Source of the DNA: Bacteroidota bacterium
GTDB lineage: Bacteria > Bacteroidota > Bacteroidia > Bacteroidales > GCA-2748055
NCBI GenBank assembly: GCA_003648635.1
Contig: QMPQ01000008.1
Span: 1-34,480, forward strand
Length of the DNA: 34,480 nucleotides
Direction of reading: 5' to 3'
Both the position numbers and the translations under genes were made by a program. This document shows positions 16,654 through 24,123 of this stretch, piece by piece. The notes under the pieces are model-generated. The model saw only the letters and a list, made by a program, of their open reading frames with translations, had not been told where the DNA came from and ran no database searches. Position 1 is the stretch's first letter. The number at the start of each line of letters is the position of its first letter.

Positions 16654-18101
16654 TAGCGTGGATCGGGCCTGTAAGGGAGTCTGGCCATTTTCTCCACCGT
16701 CATCCCCGGGAATCCAAACTCTTCGGTAATTTCACCATAAAGCAGATAGATGCCATTCCCCCTGTAGGGATGACGCTTCAGAGAACCCGGGAAGTTGACC
16801 ACATCAAAGAATTCACCCTCCACATCCAGGAAAGTGCCAAAATTCATCCACTGCTTTTGTTTGGTACGTACATGTTTAATTGTTACAAGATTACCCAGCA
16901 TACGTACCTTCTTACCTACCTTTTCTTTCATCTGGCGTGAGAGGATCTCCCCCCGGAAAGCGGTCTCAAGCAGCTCGAAAGCGGGAATCGTCACTGCAAA
17001 ACCGAGAATCTCCAGCTCATCGTAGCTGTTCTCAAGAGTGGTCTGCTCCAGTTTGGGCAGGCTGAACTCCCGTTTCTGCACAGGAAATAACTCCCTTACA
17101 GGATCCCTCTTTTTGCGCTTCCCAAGCACCAGGTGGGCATCCCATAAAAGCTCCTTCTTGCTCTTCCCTGTGAAGCGGAAAGCAGAGATGCGGATCAGAA
17201 TAATCACCTGATCAAGCCCCACGGGCACCCGCTCAAGGAAATCCTCCAGGCTGCTGAATGTCCCGCTTTGTTCTCTTTCTCCGCAAATCATTCCAACAAC
17301 CTGCTGCTCCAGGTTCTGAATATGTATAAATCCTATATAGATATCATTCCCGCTAATGGAGGTCTTATGTTCACTCTGGTTCACACAGGGAAGGTGGATG
17401 CTGGCTCCCCAACGTCGTGCTTCATTGAAATAGACCCAGGTGCGGTAAAATCCTCCGAAATTATTGATGACTGCTGTCATAAACTCCAGGGGATAGTGTG
17501 CTTTCAGGTAGAGCGACTGGAAGCTCTCCACCGCAAAAGAGGCCGAGTGGGCCTTGGAGAATGAATAGCCAGCAAAAGAGCTGATCTGTCGCCATACTTC
17601 CTGGGTGAGTCCGTCGGGATAGCCCCGCTGACGGCAATTGTCAAAAAAACGGTCTGCAATCCGGTCAAACTCTGTCCTGGAGCGGTACTTCCCACTCATG
17701 GCCCTGCGAAGCACATCCGCATCGGCCAGGTCCAGACCGGCAAAGTGATGGCAGACCTTGATCACATCCTCCTGGTAGACCATCACTCCGAAGGTCTCCT
17801 GCAACTGCTCCTCCATAATGGGATGGAGGTACTCAAATGAATCGGGGTGGTGAAACCTGTGTATATATTCACGCATCATCCCCGACTGCGCCACCCCCGG
17901 CCTGATAATAGAACTGGCTGCCACCAGGGTACGGTAGCTGTCGCAGCGAAGCTTGGTGAGTAATCCGCGCATGGCCGGACTCTCAATATAGAAACAACCG
18001 TTGGTTTCACCTGATCTGAGCTGTTTCAGCACCTTACTATCCTTTTTGAAATCATCCACCCGGTGCACATCCACTGCAATCCCGCGGTTCCGGCGAACCA
18101 G
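16650..18101 (-). CDS. dnaE2: DnaE-type polymerase III alpha, C-terminal part after an in-frame TAG
   Basis: This is the distal part of one polymerase frame that continues, in phase, from the gene at 18102-19610 after a single TAG. The ORF track starts it at a GTG (18074), but coding similarity already begins right after the stop (LVRRNRGIAVDVHRVDDF). It holds the rest of the polymerase core and fingers (VYQEDVIKVCHHFAGLDLADADVLRRAMSGK, FAGYSFSKAHSASFA), a helix-hairpin-helix region, and a C-terminal OB-fold (KVRMLGNLVTIKHVRTK). No further stop or frameshift is visible. Alone, this part lacks the catalytic aspartates. It ends 4 bp inside the convergent relA stop. Either it is translated by read-through or restart, or the gene is a fresh pseudogene, or the TAG is a sequence error. 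Confidence 0.8.
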   Translation of the reverse strand: MVRRNRGIAVDVHRVDDFKKDSKVLKQLRSGETNGCFYIESPAMRGLLTKLRCDSYRTLVAASSIIRPGVAQSGMMREYIHRFHHPDSFEYLHPIMEEQLQETFGVMVYQEDVIKVCHHFAGLDLADADVLRRAMSGKYRSRTEFDRIADRFFDNCRQRGYPDGLTQEVWRQISSFAGYSFSKAHSASFAVESFQSLYLKAHYPLEFMTAVINNFGGFYRTWVYFNEARRWGASIHLPCVNQSEHKTSISGNDIYIGFIHIQNLEQQVVGMICGEREQSGTFSSLEDFLERVPVGLDQVIILIRISAFRFTGKSKKELLWDAHLVLGKRKKRDPVRELFPVQKREFSLPKLEQTTLENSYDELEILGFAVTIPAFELLETAFRGEILSRQMKEKVGKKVRMLGNLVTIKHVRTKQKQWMNFGTFLDVEGEFFDVVNFPGSLKRHPYRGNGIYLLYGEITEEFGFPGMTVEKMARLPYRPDPRY

Positions 18102-18104
18102 CTA
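18102..18104 (-). other. In-frame amber (TAG) codon splitting dnaE2
   Basis: Read on the minus strand the codons are AAG GAG TGT GCG TAG CTG GTT CGC, and the frame is unbroken on both sides (HIKECA-stop-LVRRNRG). One base change would restore a sense codon such as GAG, AAG or CAG. It lies just after the third catalytic aspartate region (EKLDILSQRG). Confidence 0.9.
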
Positions 18105-19610
18105 CGCACACTCCTTGATGTGCCCGATGCCGCGCTGACTGAGGATGTCCAGTTTCTCGAATCCCAGTGTTTCGGCCACATACATATCCCACTGGGTGGT
18201 GGGAAGTCCTTTGGGAGGCATATCCAATGCTGTATAGCAAGTCAGGGGCTCTTCAGAGATCAGTACCCCGCCGGCATGAATACTTCTCAGGTTGGGGAAG
18301 TCCATCAGGCGACTTCCGGCCTCATAAATATTCTGGGTAATATGATTGTTATTCAGATCGCTTGAGGGATCCTTCACAAGCCGGTCGATATCCTCCTTGG
18401 GCAGGCCATACACCTTACCCAGCTCCCTGAATATAGATCGGTCCCGAAAGGTGGAAATGGTCCCGATCAAAGCCGTATGTTTGCGTCCATACCTCTTGAA
18501 GATATAGTCGAGCACCTCATCCCGTTCCTTCCACGAAAAATCAATATCAAAATCGGGTGGACTGGTTCTTTTGGGGTTGATAAAACGTTCGAAATAGAGG
18601 TCCAGGTCAATGGGGTCCACATCGGTGATCCGCAGGCAGTATGCCACAATGGAGTTGGCGCCGCTGCCCCTTCCTACGTGGTAGAAGCCCCGCGACATGG
18701 AGTAGCGGATCACATCCCAGGTAATCAGGAAATAGGAGGAGAAGCCGAGCCGGTCGATGATCTCCAGCTCATGCCTGATCCGTTTCAGAGCCTCCCGGTT
18801 CTTGCGTCCATAGCGATATTCCATCCCATCCATGGCCAGTTTCTCCAGCAGGACCCTGTCGTCCTGGGCCGTCCCTGTAAAGGTCTTTTTATTCTTGACG
18901 GTCGTGAAATCGAAATCGATGCGGCAATCTTTAATAAGCTCTTCTGTGTTCCTCCTGATTTGTGGAACTTCATCGTAGGCACAGCGCAGCAGGTCGGGTG
19001 AGAGCAGCACATCACTTTCACAAGCCATCTGCTCCGGCTTCAACTGGCTCAACAGGATATTGTGATCAATGGCCCTCAGGTGCCGGTGGAGCGCATGGTC
19101 ATCCTTATGAAGAAAAGTCACCGGGTGCCGTATCACCAGCCTTGAAGGCTCCAGGTTCCATCTGGAGGTAAGCAGCCTGTTCACCTCACCCGGCCGCACA
19201 CCAATCAGCTCCTGGTCGCGTAGCTTTGCTCTGCTTTTTTTATTTCCCTGCCAGGGGTTCTTACTGAAATCATAGATGAACCACACATCCTCCAGGGGTG
19301 GAGCACGTTCGGGCAGGGGGAGCTTCGACTGGTTGTGATAAGAAAGAAAACTGTTCAACTCCCTGAATCCACGTGCGTTTCGTGCAAGGCCCGTATAGAG
19401 ATAATTGGCCCCATTGCGGTATTCGATCCCTCCCATGGAATGAATTCCGTACTTATGGCAGGCCCTTACAAAGTCGACCATGCCGGTGGAATTATTAATG
19501 TCGGTCAGTGCCAGTGCATCTATCCCCATTCCGGCTGCATGCTCCACCAGTGTTTCCACCGCCATGGTCCCGTAGCGCAGGCTATAATATGAATGACAGT
19601 TTAAGTACAT
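18102..19610 (-). CDS. dnaE2: DnaE-type (error-prone, DnaE2-like) DNA polymerase III alpha, N-terminal part
   Basis: These 502 residues are the PHP and palm part of a short bacterial family-C polymerase; the full frame 16650-19610 would be about 986 residues, shorter than replicative DnaE. The PHP domain is degenerate: NCHSYYSL replaces HxHSxYS and LTDINN replaces LTDHGN, so metal-dependent proofreading is unlikely. The catalytic aspartates are present in PPDFDIDF and in EKLDILSQRG near the end. A TAG then stops translation. It starts 12 nt after dinB, so they form an operon. In other bacteria, DnaE2-type enzymes next to Y-family polymerases carry out damage-induced mutagenic synthesis. As it stands, the truncated product lacks fingers and OB-fold and should not polymerise. 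Confidence 0.85.
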   Translation of the reverse strand: MYLNCHSYYSLRYGTMAVETLVEHAAGMGIDALALTDINNSTGMVDFVRACHKYGIHSMGGIEYRNGANYLYTGLARNARGFRELNSFLSYHNQSKLPLPERAPPLEDVWFIYDFSKNPWQGNKKSRAKLRDQELIGVRPGEVNRLLTSRWNLEPSRLVIRHPVTFLHKDDHALHRHLRAIDHNILLSQLKPEQMACESDVLLSPDLLRCAYDEVPQIRRNTEELIKDCRIDFDFTTVKNKKTFTGTAQDDRVLLEKLAMDGMEYRYGRKNREALKRIRHELEIIDRLGFSSYFLITWDVIRYSMSRGFYHVGRGSGANSIVAYCLRITDVDPIDLDLYFERFINPKRTSPPDFDIDFSWKERDEVLDYIFKRYGRKHTALIGTISTFRDRSIFRELGKVYGLPKEDIDRLVKDPSSDLNNNHITQNIYEAGSRLMDFPNLRSIHAGGVLISEEPLTCYTALDMPPKGLPTTQWDMYVAETLGFEKLDILSQRGIGHIKECA

Positions 19611-19622
19611 AGTTCGCTGCGC

Positions 19623-20879
19623 TCAGTGCCAATACCGATAACGCCGGTTTTTCAGATTATCGATCTGCTGACGATCTTCCGGAGAGGAGATGCTCTTCTC
19701 TTGCTGTGACTGTGCAATCTGTTCCTCCAGGTCGTGAAGCTGTATGCCACTGGCCCTTTTGATCGAATCGGAGCCGTAGCGCCTACGCAGCTTGTCCAGT
19801 GCCAGGTAGAGATGCACCATCTCCGTAGTATCTTCAAAGAGGTTCAGCTGCTGAACACCCCGGACCAGTCCGGAGAGCCGGACCCCCACCAGGCGAATCA
19901 GCATGCGACGCTGATAAAGACGCTCAAACAACTCCCTGGCAACGGGCATCAATGCATGATCAAAAGAGGTATAGGCAATCCGTTTCTGCAGGGTGTGGGT
20001 ATCAAAATTTGAATAACGGATCTTAAGGGTCACAATGGAGGTGAGTTTCTCCTCTTTGCGCAGCTGGAAGGCCAGCTTCTCCACCATGGAGGTAAGCAGG
20101 TCATGCAAACCTGCCATATCCATGGTATCCCGCTGGAAGGTCCTTTCGCTCCCGATGGATTTCCGTTCAGAATACTGGACCACGGGAGTAGGGTCAATGC
20201 CATTGGCCTTCTTCCAGATCACCAATCCGTTTTTCCCCAGCAGGCTCTCCATCATCTCTATGGGAATTTGCCCCAGGGTGCCGATGGTGGCAATGCCCAT
20301 GGAGCGCAGCAGATGGAAGGTGCGGTTTCCGATCATGGGGATCTTCCGAATGGAAAGAGGGGAGAGGAAGCCCTGCTCCTGACCACCGGGGATCTCAATC
20401 TCCCCATTGGGTTTGGCCTCACCGGTGGCAATCTTTGAAACCGTTTTGTTCACCGATAAACCGCAGGAGATAGGCAGGCCTGTCTCTTTGATAATGCGCT
20501 GTCTTAATTCATGAGTCCACTGCATACATCCAAAAAAGCGATCCATTCCGGTAATATCCAGGTAGTGTTCATCAATGGATGCTTTCTCATACATGGGAGC
20601 CTCTTCTGCAATAATCTCGGAAACCATCCTGGAATGCCTGCTGTAAGCATCCATATCCCCCCTGATCACAATAGCTTCGTTGCACAGTGAACGTGCCATC
20701 TTCATGGGCATGGCCGAATGCACCCCGAACTGTCTGGCTTCATAACTGCAGCTGGATACCACGCCCCGGTCCGACATCCCCCCTATGATCACGGGTTTTC
20801 CTTCGAGTCCGCTGTTCATTAAGCGCTCTACAGATACAAAAAATGTATCCAGATCCATATGTACAACACTTCGTTTCAT
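19623..20879 (-). CDS. dinB: DNA polymerase IV (Y family)
   Basis: A 418-residue translesion polymerase. Catalytic acids are visible: D9 in MDLDTFF and D103-E104 in ASIDEHYLD, so unlike ImuB proteins it looks active. The palm motif SSCSYEARQFGVHSAMPM and the helix-hairpin-helix/little-finger regions follow. Near the C terminus QLNLF is a good beta-clamp-binding motif. It is the first gene of the dinB-dnaE2 operon and is divergent from the S24 repressor across a 113-bp gap holding two operator-like repeats, so damage-controlled expression is likely. The ATG at 20879 gives the canonical N terminus. Confidence 0.95.
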   Translation of the reverse strand: MKRSVVHMDLDTFFVSVERLMNSGLEGKPVIIGGMSDRGVVSSCSYEARQFGVHSAMPMKMARSLCNEAIVIRGDMDAYSRHSRMVSEIIAEEAPMYEKASIDEHYLDITGMDRFFGCMQWTHELRQRIIKETGLPISCGLSVNKTVSKIATGEAKPNGEIEIPGGQEQGFLSPLSIRKIPMIGNRTFHLLRSMGIATIGTLGQIPIEMMESLLGKNGLVIWKKANGIDPTPVVQYSERKSIGSERTFQRDTMDMAGLHDLLTSMVEKLAFQLRKEEKLTSIVTLKIRYSNFDTHTLQKRIAYTSFDHALMPVARELFERLYQRRMLIRLVGVRLSGLVRGVQQLNLFEDTTEMVHLYLALDKLRRRYGSDSIKRASGIQLHDLEEQIAQSQQEKSISSPEDRQQIDNLKNRRYRYWH

Positions 20880-20908
20880 ACCCGCGGCGCTCGTGTTAGT
20901 TTTTTTAT

Positions 20909-20916
20909 TATCTTTG
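20909..20916 (+). promoter_or_regulatory. Possible -7 element for the S24 repressor gene
   Basis: TATCTTTG matches TAnnTTTG perfectly on the + strand and overlaps the first operator-like repeat by 2 bp, which would fit autorepression. No obvious -33 partner is seen and the leader would be about 70 nt, so confidence is limited. Confidence 0.35.
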
Positions 20917-20931
20917 ATTAGTATATGATCA
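20915..20931. promoter_or_regulatory. Operator-like inverted repeat O1, TGATTA-N5-TGATCA
   Basis: The half-sites TGATTA (20915-20920) and TGATCA (20926-20931) are inverted with a 5-bp spacer and one mismatch. The same architecture recurs 23 bp downstream. It lies between the S24 repressor gene and dinB and is probably a repressor binding site. Confidence 0.65.
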
Positions 20932-20937
20932 TTATTT

Positions 20938-20954
20938 TGATTACAATATAATCA
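20938..20954. promoter_or_regulatory. Operator-like inverted repeat O2, TGATTA-N5-TAATCA
   Basis: A perfect 6-bp inverted repeat with a 5-bp spacer (CAATA). Its centre is 23 bp, about two helical turns, from the O1 centre, so two dimers could bind on one DNA face. Confidence 0.7.
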
Positions 20955-20992
20955 GACACTTTATTATATGCAACCATAAATATTGTTTTAAC

Positions 20993-21826
20993 ATGTATTT
21001 TGATTCAAATATTAAGCTCTTGAGAAAGCGTAAAAAGCTCACACAGGATGAGGTGGCTGCACAGCTCCAGATGAAGCGCTCCACCTTAAGTGGTTATGAG
21101 AATAAAGTGGCACAGCCTGGCTTGGATATACTTCTACTCTTCTCGGCTTACTATAACATCGCCATAGATACCCTTTTGAAAGTTGATCTGTCAAAACTAC
21201 GTGAGACCCAGCTGCAACAGCTGGAACACGGAGAAGATGTATTCCTCAGAGGTGGAAACCTGCGTGTACTTGCCTCTACGGTAAATGCTCATAACCAGGA
21301 AAATATTGAACTGGTACCTGTAAAGGCCCAGGCAGGATACACCAATGGTTTTGCCGATCCTGAATACATCAGCGAACTGCAGGTCTTCCAGCTTCCTTTC
21401 CTCTCAGGAGAAAAAAAGTACAGAAGTTTTCAGCTACAGGGCGATTCCATGCTCCCTATTCCGGAGAAGGCCTGGGTGACCGGTGAATATGTGCTTGATT
21501 GGAAAGAGCTCAAGACCGGTGAGGCTTGTGTCGTTCTGACCATGGATGACGGCATTATTTTCAAAATTATCGAAAACAGAATCGAAAAGGAGGGAAAGGT
21601 GATCCTTTATTCCCTGAATCCGCTTTATGAACCCTATGAGATTCATGTGAGCGGCATCAGAGAGATCTGGAAGTTTATCCACTTTATAAGTCACGAAATC
21701 CCTGAACCAGTGATCCCTGAAAACCAGTTGGTTCGTACTGTGGCAAGTCTAAAGCAGGACATGGAGCGCCTGAAACGAATCAATTTAGACCAAAATCATC
21801 ACCCAGAAGAGCCTCCTGTTTCCTGA
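20993..21826 (+). CDS. LexA/CI-like XRE-S24 transcriptional repressor
   Basis: A 277-residue regulator. An N-terminal XRE helix-turn-helix (about 6-62: LTQDEVAAQLQMKRSTLSGYEN) is joined to an S24 peptidase domain. The catalytic Ser152 is in LQGDSMLP and the Lys191 in IIFKI; a potential self-cleavage Ala114-Gly115 bond lies in KAQAGY. These match the LexA/CI/UmuD mechanism in which RecA filaments trigger autoproteolysis and derepression. It is divergent from dinB-dnaE2 and separated from it by the O1/O2 repeats, so it very likely controls that operon and itself. A short helical tail follows the peptidase domain. Its 3' end overlaps the convergent LON-domain gene by 47 bp. Confidence 0.92.
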   Translation: MYFDSNIKLLRKRKKLTQDEVAAQLQMKRSTLSGYENKVAQPGLDILLLFSAYYNIAIDTLLKVDLSKLRETQLQQLEHGEDVFLRGGNLRVLASTVNAHNQENIELVPVKAQAGYTNGFADPEYISELQVFQLPFLSGEKKYRSFQLQGDSMLPIPEKAWVTGEYVLDWKELKTGEACVVLTMDDGIIFKIIENRIEKEGKVILYSLNPLYEPYEIHVSGIREIWKFIHFISHEIPEPVIPENQLVRTVASLKQDMERLKRINLDQNHHPEEPPVS

Positions 21827-22382
21827 TCATACTCAGGTAACGTAGTTGCCCTGCCAGAAAACCTTCTTTTTGCTCAGCATCGGGCATGCAAATGAATTTG
21901 AATTTTTCATCGGAGGAGAGATTCAGTGCAATGATGAGGTCTTTTCGGGAAATATGAGTAGCGCTGGAAGTGCTGAGAAATTCCTGATCAAATTGATCTT
22001 TGTAACTGGTAATGAGCTCCACGAGTTCCTCACTAATTACAGGGTCATCACAGGGTATCCTGCGGATGTTCCCTCCGGCATAAAGTTTTCCCTCAAGCTG
22101 CTTATTGTAACTGGATATCTCAACAATAGCAAGGGATTCAACAACAATTACCATATGTCCCCCTTCATTTTCAGCCACCACATCTTTCAATCTCACTTCG
22201 CAACCGAACTCTTGTATTTCCTGTTCAATAACAAAAGGAATTGCAAAAGTAATGCCCAGGGTGCGTGCTTCATCAATTAGCTGCTTGTAACGAGGTTCAA
22301 ATATCCGAAGAGGCATATCTTCTCCTGGAAACAGGAAAATACTCAAAGGAAAAAAGGGCAGTATTGCAGTTTGCTGATTCAT
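21780..22382 (-). CDS. LON substrate-binding-domain protein (no protease domain)
   Basis: About 200 residues carrying only the N-terminal LON substrate-binding domain: LPFFPLSIFLFPGEDMPLRIFEPRYKQL is the classic opening, followed by a beta-rich middle (GCEVRLKDVV) and a helical end (FLAGQLRYLSMIRKQEALLG). AAA+ and Ser-Lys protease domains are absent, so it is not Lon itself; the role of such stand-alone proteins is unclear. The ATG at 22382 is preferred to the track's TTG at 22400. It overlaps the 3' end of the S24 repressor gene and is divergent from SRAP. Confidence 0.85.
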   Translation of the reverse strand: MNQQTAILPFFPLSIFLFPGEDMPLRIFEPRYKQLIDEARTLGITFAIPFVIEQEIQEFGCEVRLKDVVAENEGGHMVIVVESLAIVEISSYNKQLEGKLYAGGNIRRIPCDDPVISEELVELITSYKDQFDQEFLSTSSATHISRKDLIIALNLSSDEKFKFICMPDAEQKEGFLAGQLRYLSMIRKQEALLGDDFGLN

Positions 22383-22499
22383 CTCTAGATTTATGTTCAA
22401 TTAACAAATCATGTTTCAAAATTGTTTAACTTTTAACGTTTCTATGAATCAAGAAATAATATGATCTAGACACTAGACGCTGAGTACTATCTAACTAAT

Positions 22500-23225
22500 A
22501 TGTGTTTTACCATAGAAATACATCTTACCAGGAAGGCCATTGAGGATAGGTTCCGGGTCGATACCTCGGCATTGTATGATTTTGATTTTAACTATTTCTA
22601 CAGGGCATTCAGCAATCCCTTTATCCCAGTGATCGCCCAGGAAGATTCATCGAAGGTTCAGTTGATGCAGTGGGGCTTGATCCCAGCCTGGAGTCGCGAC
22701 CGTGAAGAGGCGGAACGAATCCGAAAAGGGACCTACAACGCCCGGTCAGAAACTTTGCATGAAAAGCCCTCCTTTAAAGAAGCATTGAGCAGGGGACGCT
22801 GTCTGATCATTGCGGGAGGTTTTTTTGAATGGCAGCTTGTAGACCAGGTGAAGATCCCATGGTATATCTCATTGAAAAATGGAGACCCATTTGTATTTGC
22901 AGGTCTGTGCGATAGCTGGAGGGATTCCCTTAGCGGTGAAATCAGTAGAACTTGTTCTCTGATTACTACCCAGGCAAACCCGCTGATGGAGCTTATCCAC
23001 AACACCAAGAAAAGAATGCCGGTTATTTTAAATAAGGACCTGGAAAACGATTGGATTTCCGGAGAACCCTCCCTCTTAAAGAGAAATCTTATATTAACTG
23101 CTCGCAATGAATCTGATTTAAAGGCACATACGGTTTCTCCGCGTCTCTCTTCTCCACATGCTGAGCCTTCAGATCCACGTATAATTGCACCATATGAACA
23201 ACTTTCTTCTGGAAGATTATTTTAA
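22500..23225 (+). CDS. SOS response-associated peptidase (SRAP; YedK/HMCES family)
   Basis: A 241-residue SRAP protein. In this family Cys2, exposed after Met removal, forms a thiazolidine DNA-protein crosslink with abasic sites in single-stranded DNA and so shields them. Visible active-site elements are Cys2 (MCF), N80 in YNARSET, E110 in GGFFEW and H167 in LIHNTKKRMPVIL. It sits 0.6 kb from the S24 repressor and translesion genes, which supports a damage-response role. No O1/O2-type repeat is visible directly upstream. The start is fixed by the need for Cys at position 2. Confidence 0.93.
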   Translation: MCFTIEIHLTRKAIEDRFRVDTSALYDFDFNYFYRAFSNPFIPVIAQEDSSKVQLMQWGLIPAWSRDREEAERIRKGTYNARSETLHEKPSFKEALSRGRCLIIAGGFFEWQLVDQVKIPWYISLKNGDPFVFAGLCDSWRDSLSGEISRTCSLITTQANPLMELIHNTKKRMPVILNKDLENDWISGEPSLLKRNLILTARNESDLKAHTVSPRLSSPHAEPSDPRIIAPYEQLSSGRLF

Positions 23226-23373
23226 ATGATCCCTGGATTTCAACAAATAGAATAATAGTTGTTCTTCTATAAAAGCTTACTAGATAAATAGATGAGTCAT
23301 AAGATTAACAAGCTATTAACTATTTGTTAATAAAGTCTGTTCATTCAATGTTAAATTCTTCAAGGTTTTTTTC

Positions 23374-23404
23374 TTGCAGCAATGCTATAAAGCATATACT
23401 TTTG
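23374..23404 (+). promoter_or_regulatory. Promoter of the structured RNA (-33 TTG, -7 TACTTTTG)
   Basis: TACTTTTG at 23397-23404 is a perfect Bacteroidota -7 element. TTG at 23374-23376 lies 20 nt upstream, as expected for the -33 box. Transcription would start at about 23410. A 12-bp palindrome, TTGGTATACCAA (23402-23413), overlaps the -7 element and could be an operator. Confidence 0.6.
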
Positions 23405-23409
23405 GTATA

Positions 23410-23835
23410 CCAAGTGAGCGATAAAAGGCCACTCAGTTCTTTAAATGATTAAGTTCATTAGCTATCAGGGCAACCTGGTAATGTGAACATGGGTCACGCG
23501 AACAGCTAATCAGGTATTGATGCTGTTCTCCCGATCTTCGGATCGGACTGTGAACTGGAGTACCTGGACTGCTGTCAAAGGCATGAAGGGAGATTCGAAA
23601 CGGAAACCGTAGAGTACCTGAAAACGCGGTGAAAGTTGTTAGCAGTTGAGCATTGGCATTGTCTATGGGCAACAGCGGTGCAAGTTGTTCGATTCGTCGG
23701 ACAGCGAAAGAGATTACAAGGCTTCGGCCTCGTATTCGAACCATAATAACCGTAGCTTGGCGCGAATTAGAGACTACGGTATCTAACAAGCGGAATGGGA
23801 ACCAGATGCAAATTTGGCTCCCATTCGTGTTTTAT
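23410..23835 (+). ncRNA. Unrecognised structured RNA, about 430 nt
   Basis: No protein frame here is convincing, but successive hairpins are. UAUCAGG-GCAA-CCUGGUA spans 23463-23480. GAACAGC/GCUGUUC with an inner AUCA/UGAU spans 23500-23528. CCGAUC-UUCG-GAUCGG spans 23531-23546, and ACGG-AAA-CCGU 23600-23610. GCAUUG...UUGUC-UAUG-GGCAA...CGGUGC spans 23650-23681. UGUUCGA-UUCG-UCGGACA spans 23686-23703. UACAAGGC-UUCG-GCCUCGUA has one mismatch and spans 23715-23734. ACCGUAG/CUACGGU spans 23749-23780. The last is a long GCAA-capped hairpin at 23793-23826. The UUCG and GCAA loops fix the strand as +. It has its own promoter and a 3' T-tract. It does not match tmRNA, 6S, SRP or RNase P RNA as I know them, and I find no group II intron domain V. 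The ends are estimates. Confidence 0.6.
23793..23833 (+). terminator. Terminator-like hairpin of the structured RNA
   Basis: An 8-bp stem (GAATGGGA/TCCCATTC), one A-C mismatch, then a 6-bp stem (CCAGAT/ATTTGG) closed by GCAA, followed by GTGTTTTATA. The T-tract is short, so it may instead be a structural 3' domain. Confidence 0.5.
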
Positions 23836-24123
23836 ACCTCCAAAGCTTAGATAAAATCTTTTGACCAAATGCTTGGAATGAATTATCAATCACTGCAAAA
23901 ATCTCTACGAACGTGCGTATTCTTATGCGAAGAGCACTATAATATACATTATTGACCGCCCTTCGCAATAAGCGCTTAGCCATTGTATCATTCTAATTAT
24001 CAGCATATTCTGCTTACGATGAAGAGGAGGCCAAAATAGGGCCTTTGAACAATTCTGATCTAAACTCATTTAACTGTAACTTAGTATTAGTAATAGAAGA
24101 TCATTGTTCGAATTTTAGTTGTT
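23836..24123. other. Intergenic region, no supported gene
   Basis: AT-rich sequence between the structured RNA and the beta-lactamase-like gene. A 66-codon minus-strand ORF (23783-23983) ends inside the RNA and has no recognisable domain. A short AGGCC/GGCCT hairpin at about 24025-24042 is the only structure seen. Confidence 0.4.

Noticed and set aside
18477-19001. 174-codon + strand ORF opposite dnaE2
   Set aside because: It is antisense to conserved polymerase motifs (DFDIDF region) and has no family features; a shadow ORF.
23433-23789. 118-codon minus-strand ORF over the structured RNA
   Set aside because: Its codons coincide with the hairpin stems and tetraloops of the + strand RNA; the translation has no recognisable domain or signal.
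23410-23835. Group II intron or tmRNA as explanation of the structured RNA
   Set aside because: I found no domain V hairpin (AGC...GTT type), no reverse-transcriptase frame, no tag-peptide frame and no tRNA-like 3' end with CCA.
23783-23983. 66-codon minus-strand ORF starting MAKRLLRRAVNN
   Set aside because: It looks slightly protein-like, but it is short, has no recognisable family, and its end runs through the terminator hairpin. I could not support it as a gene or as a transposase fragment.
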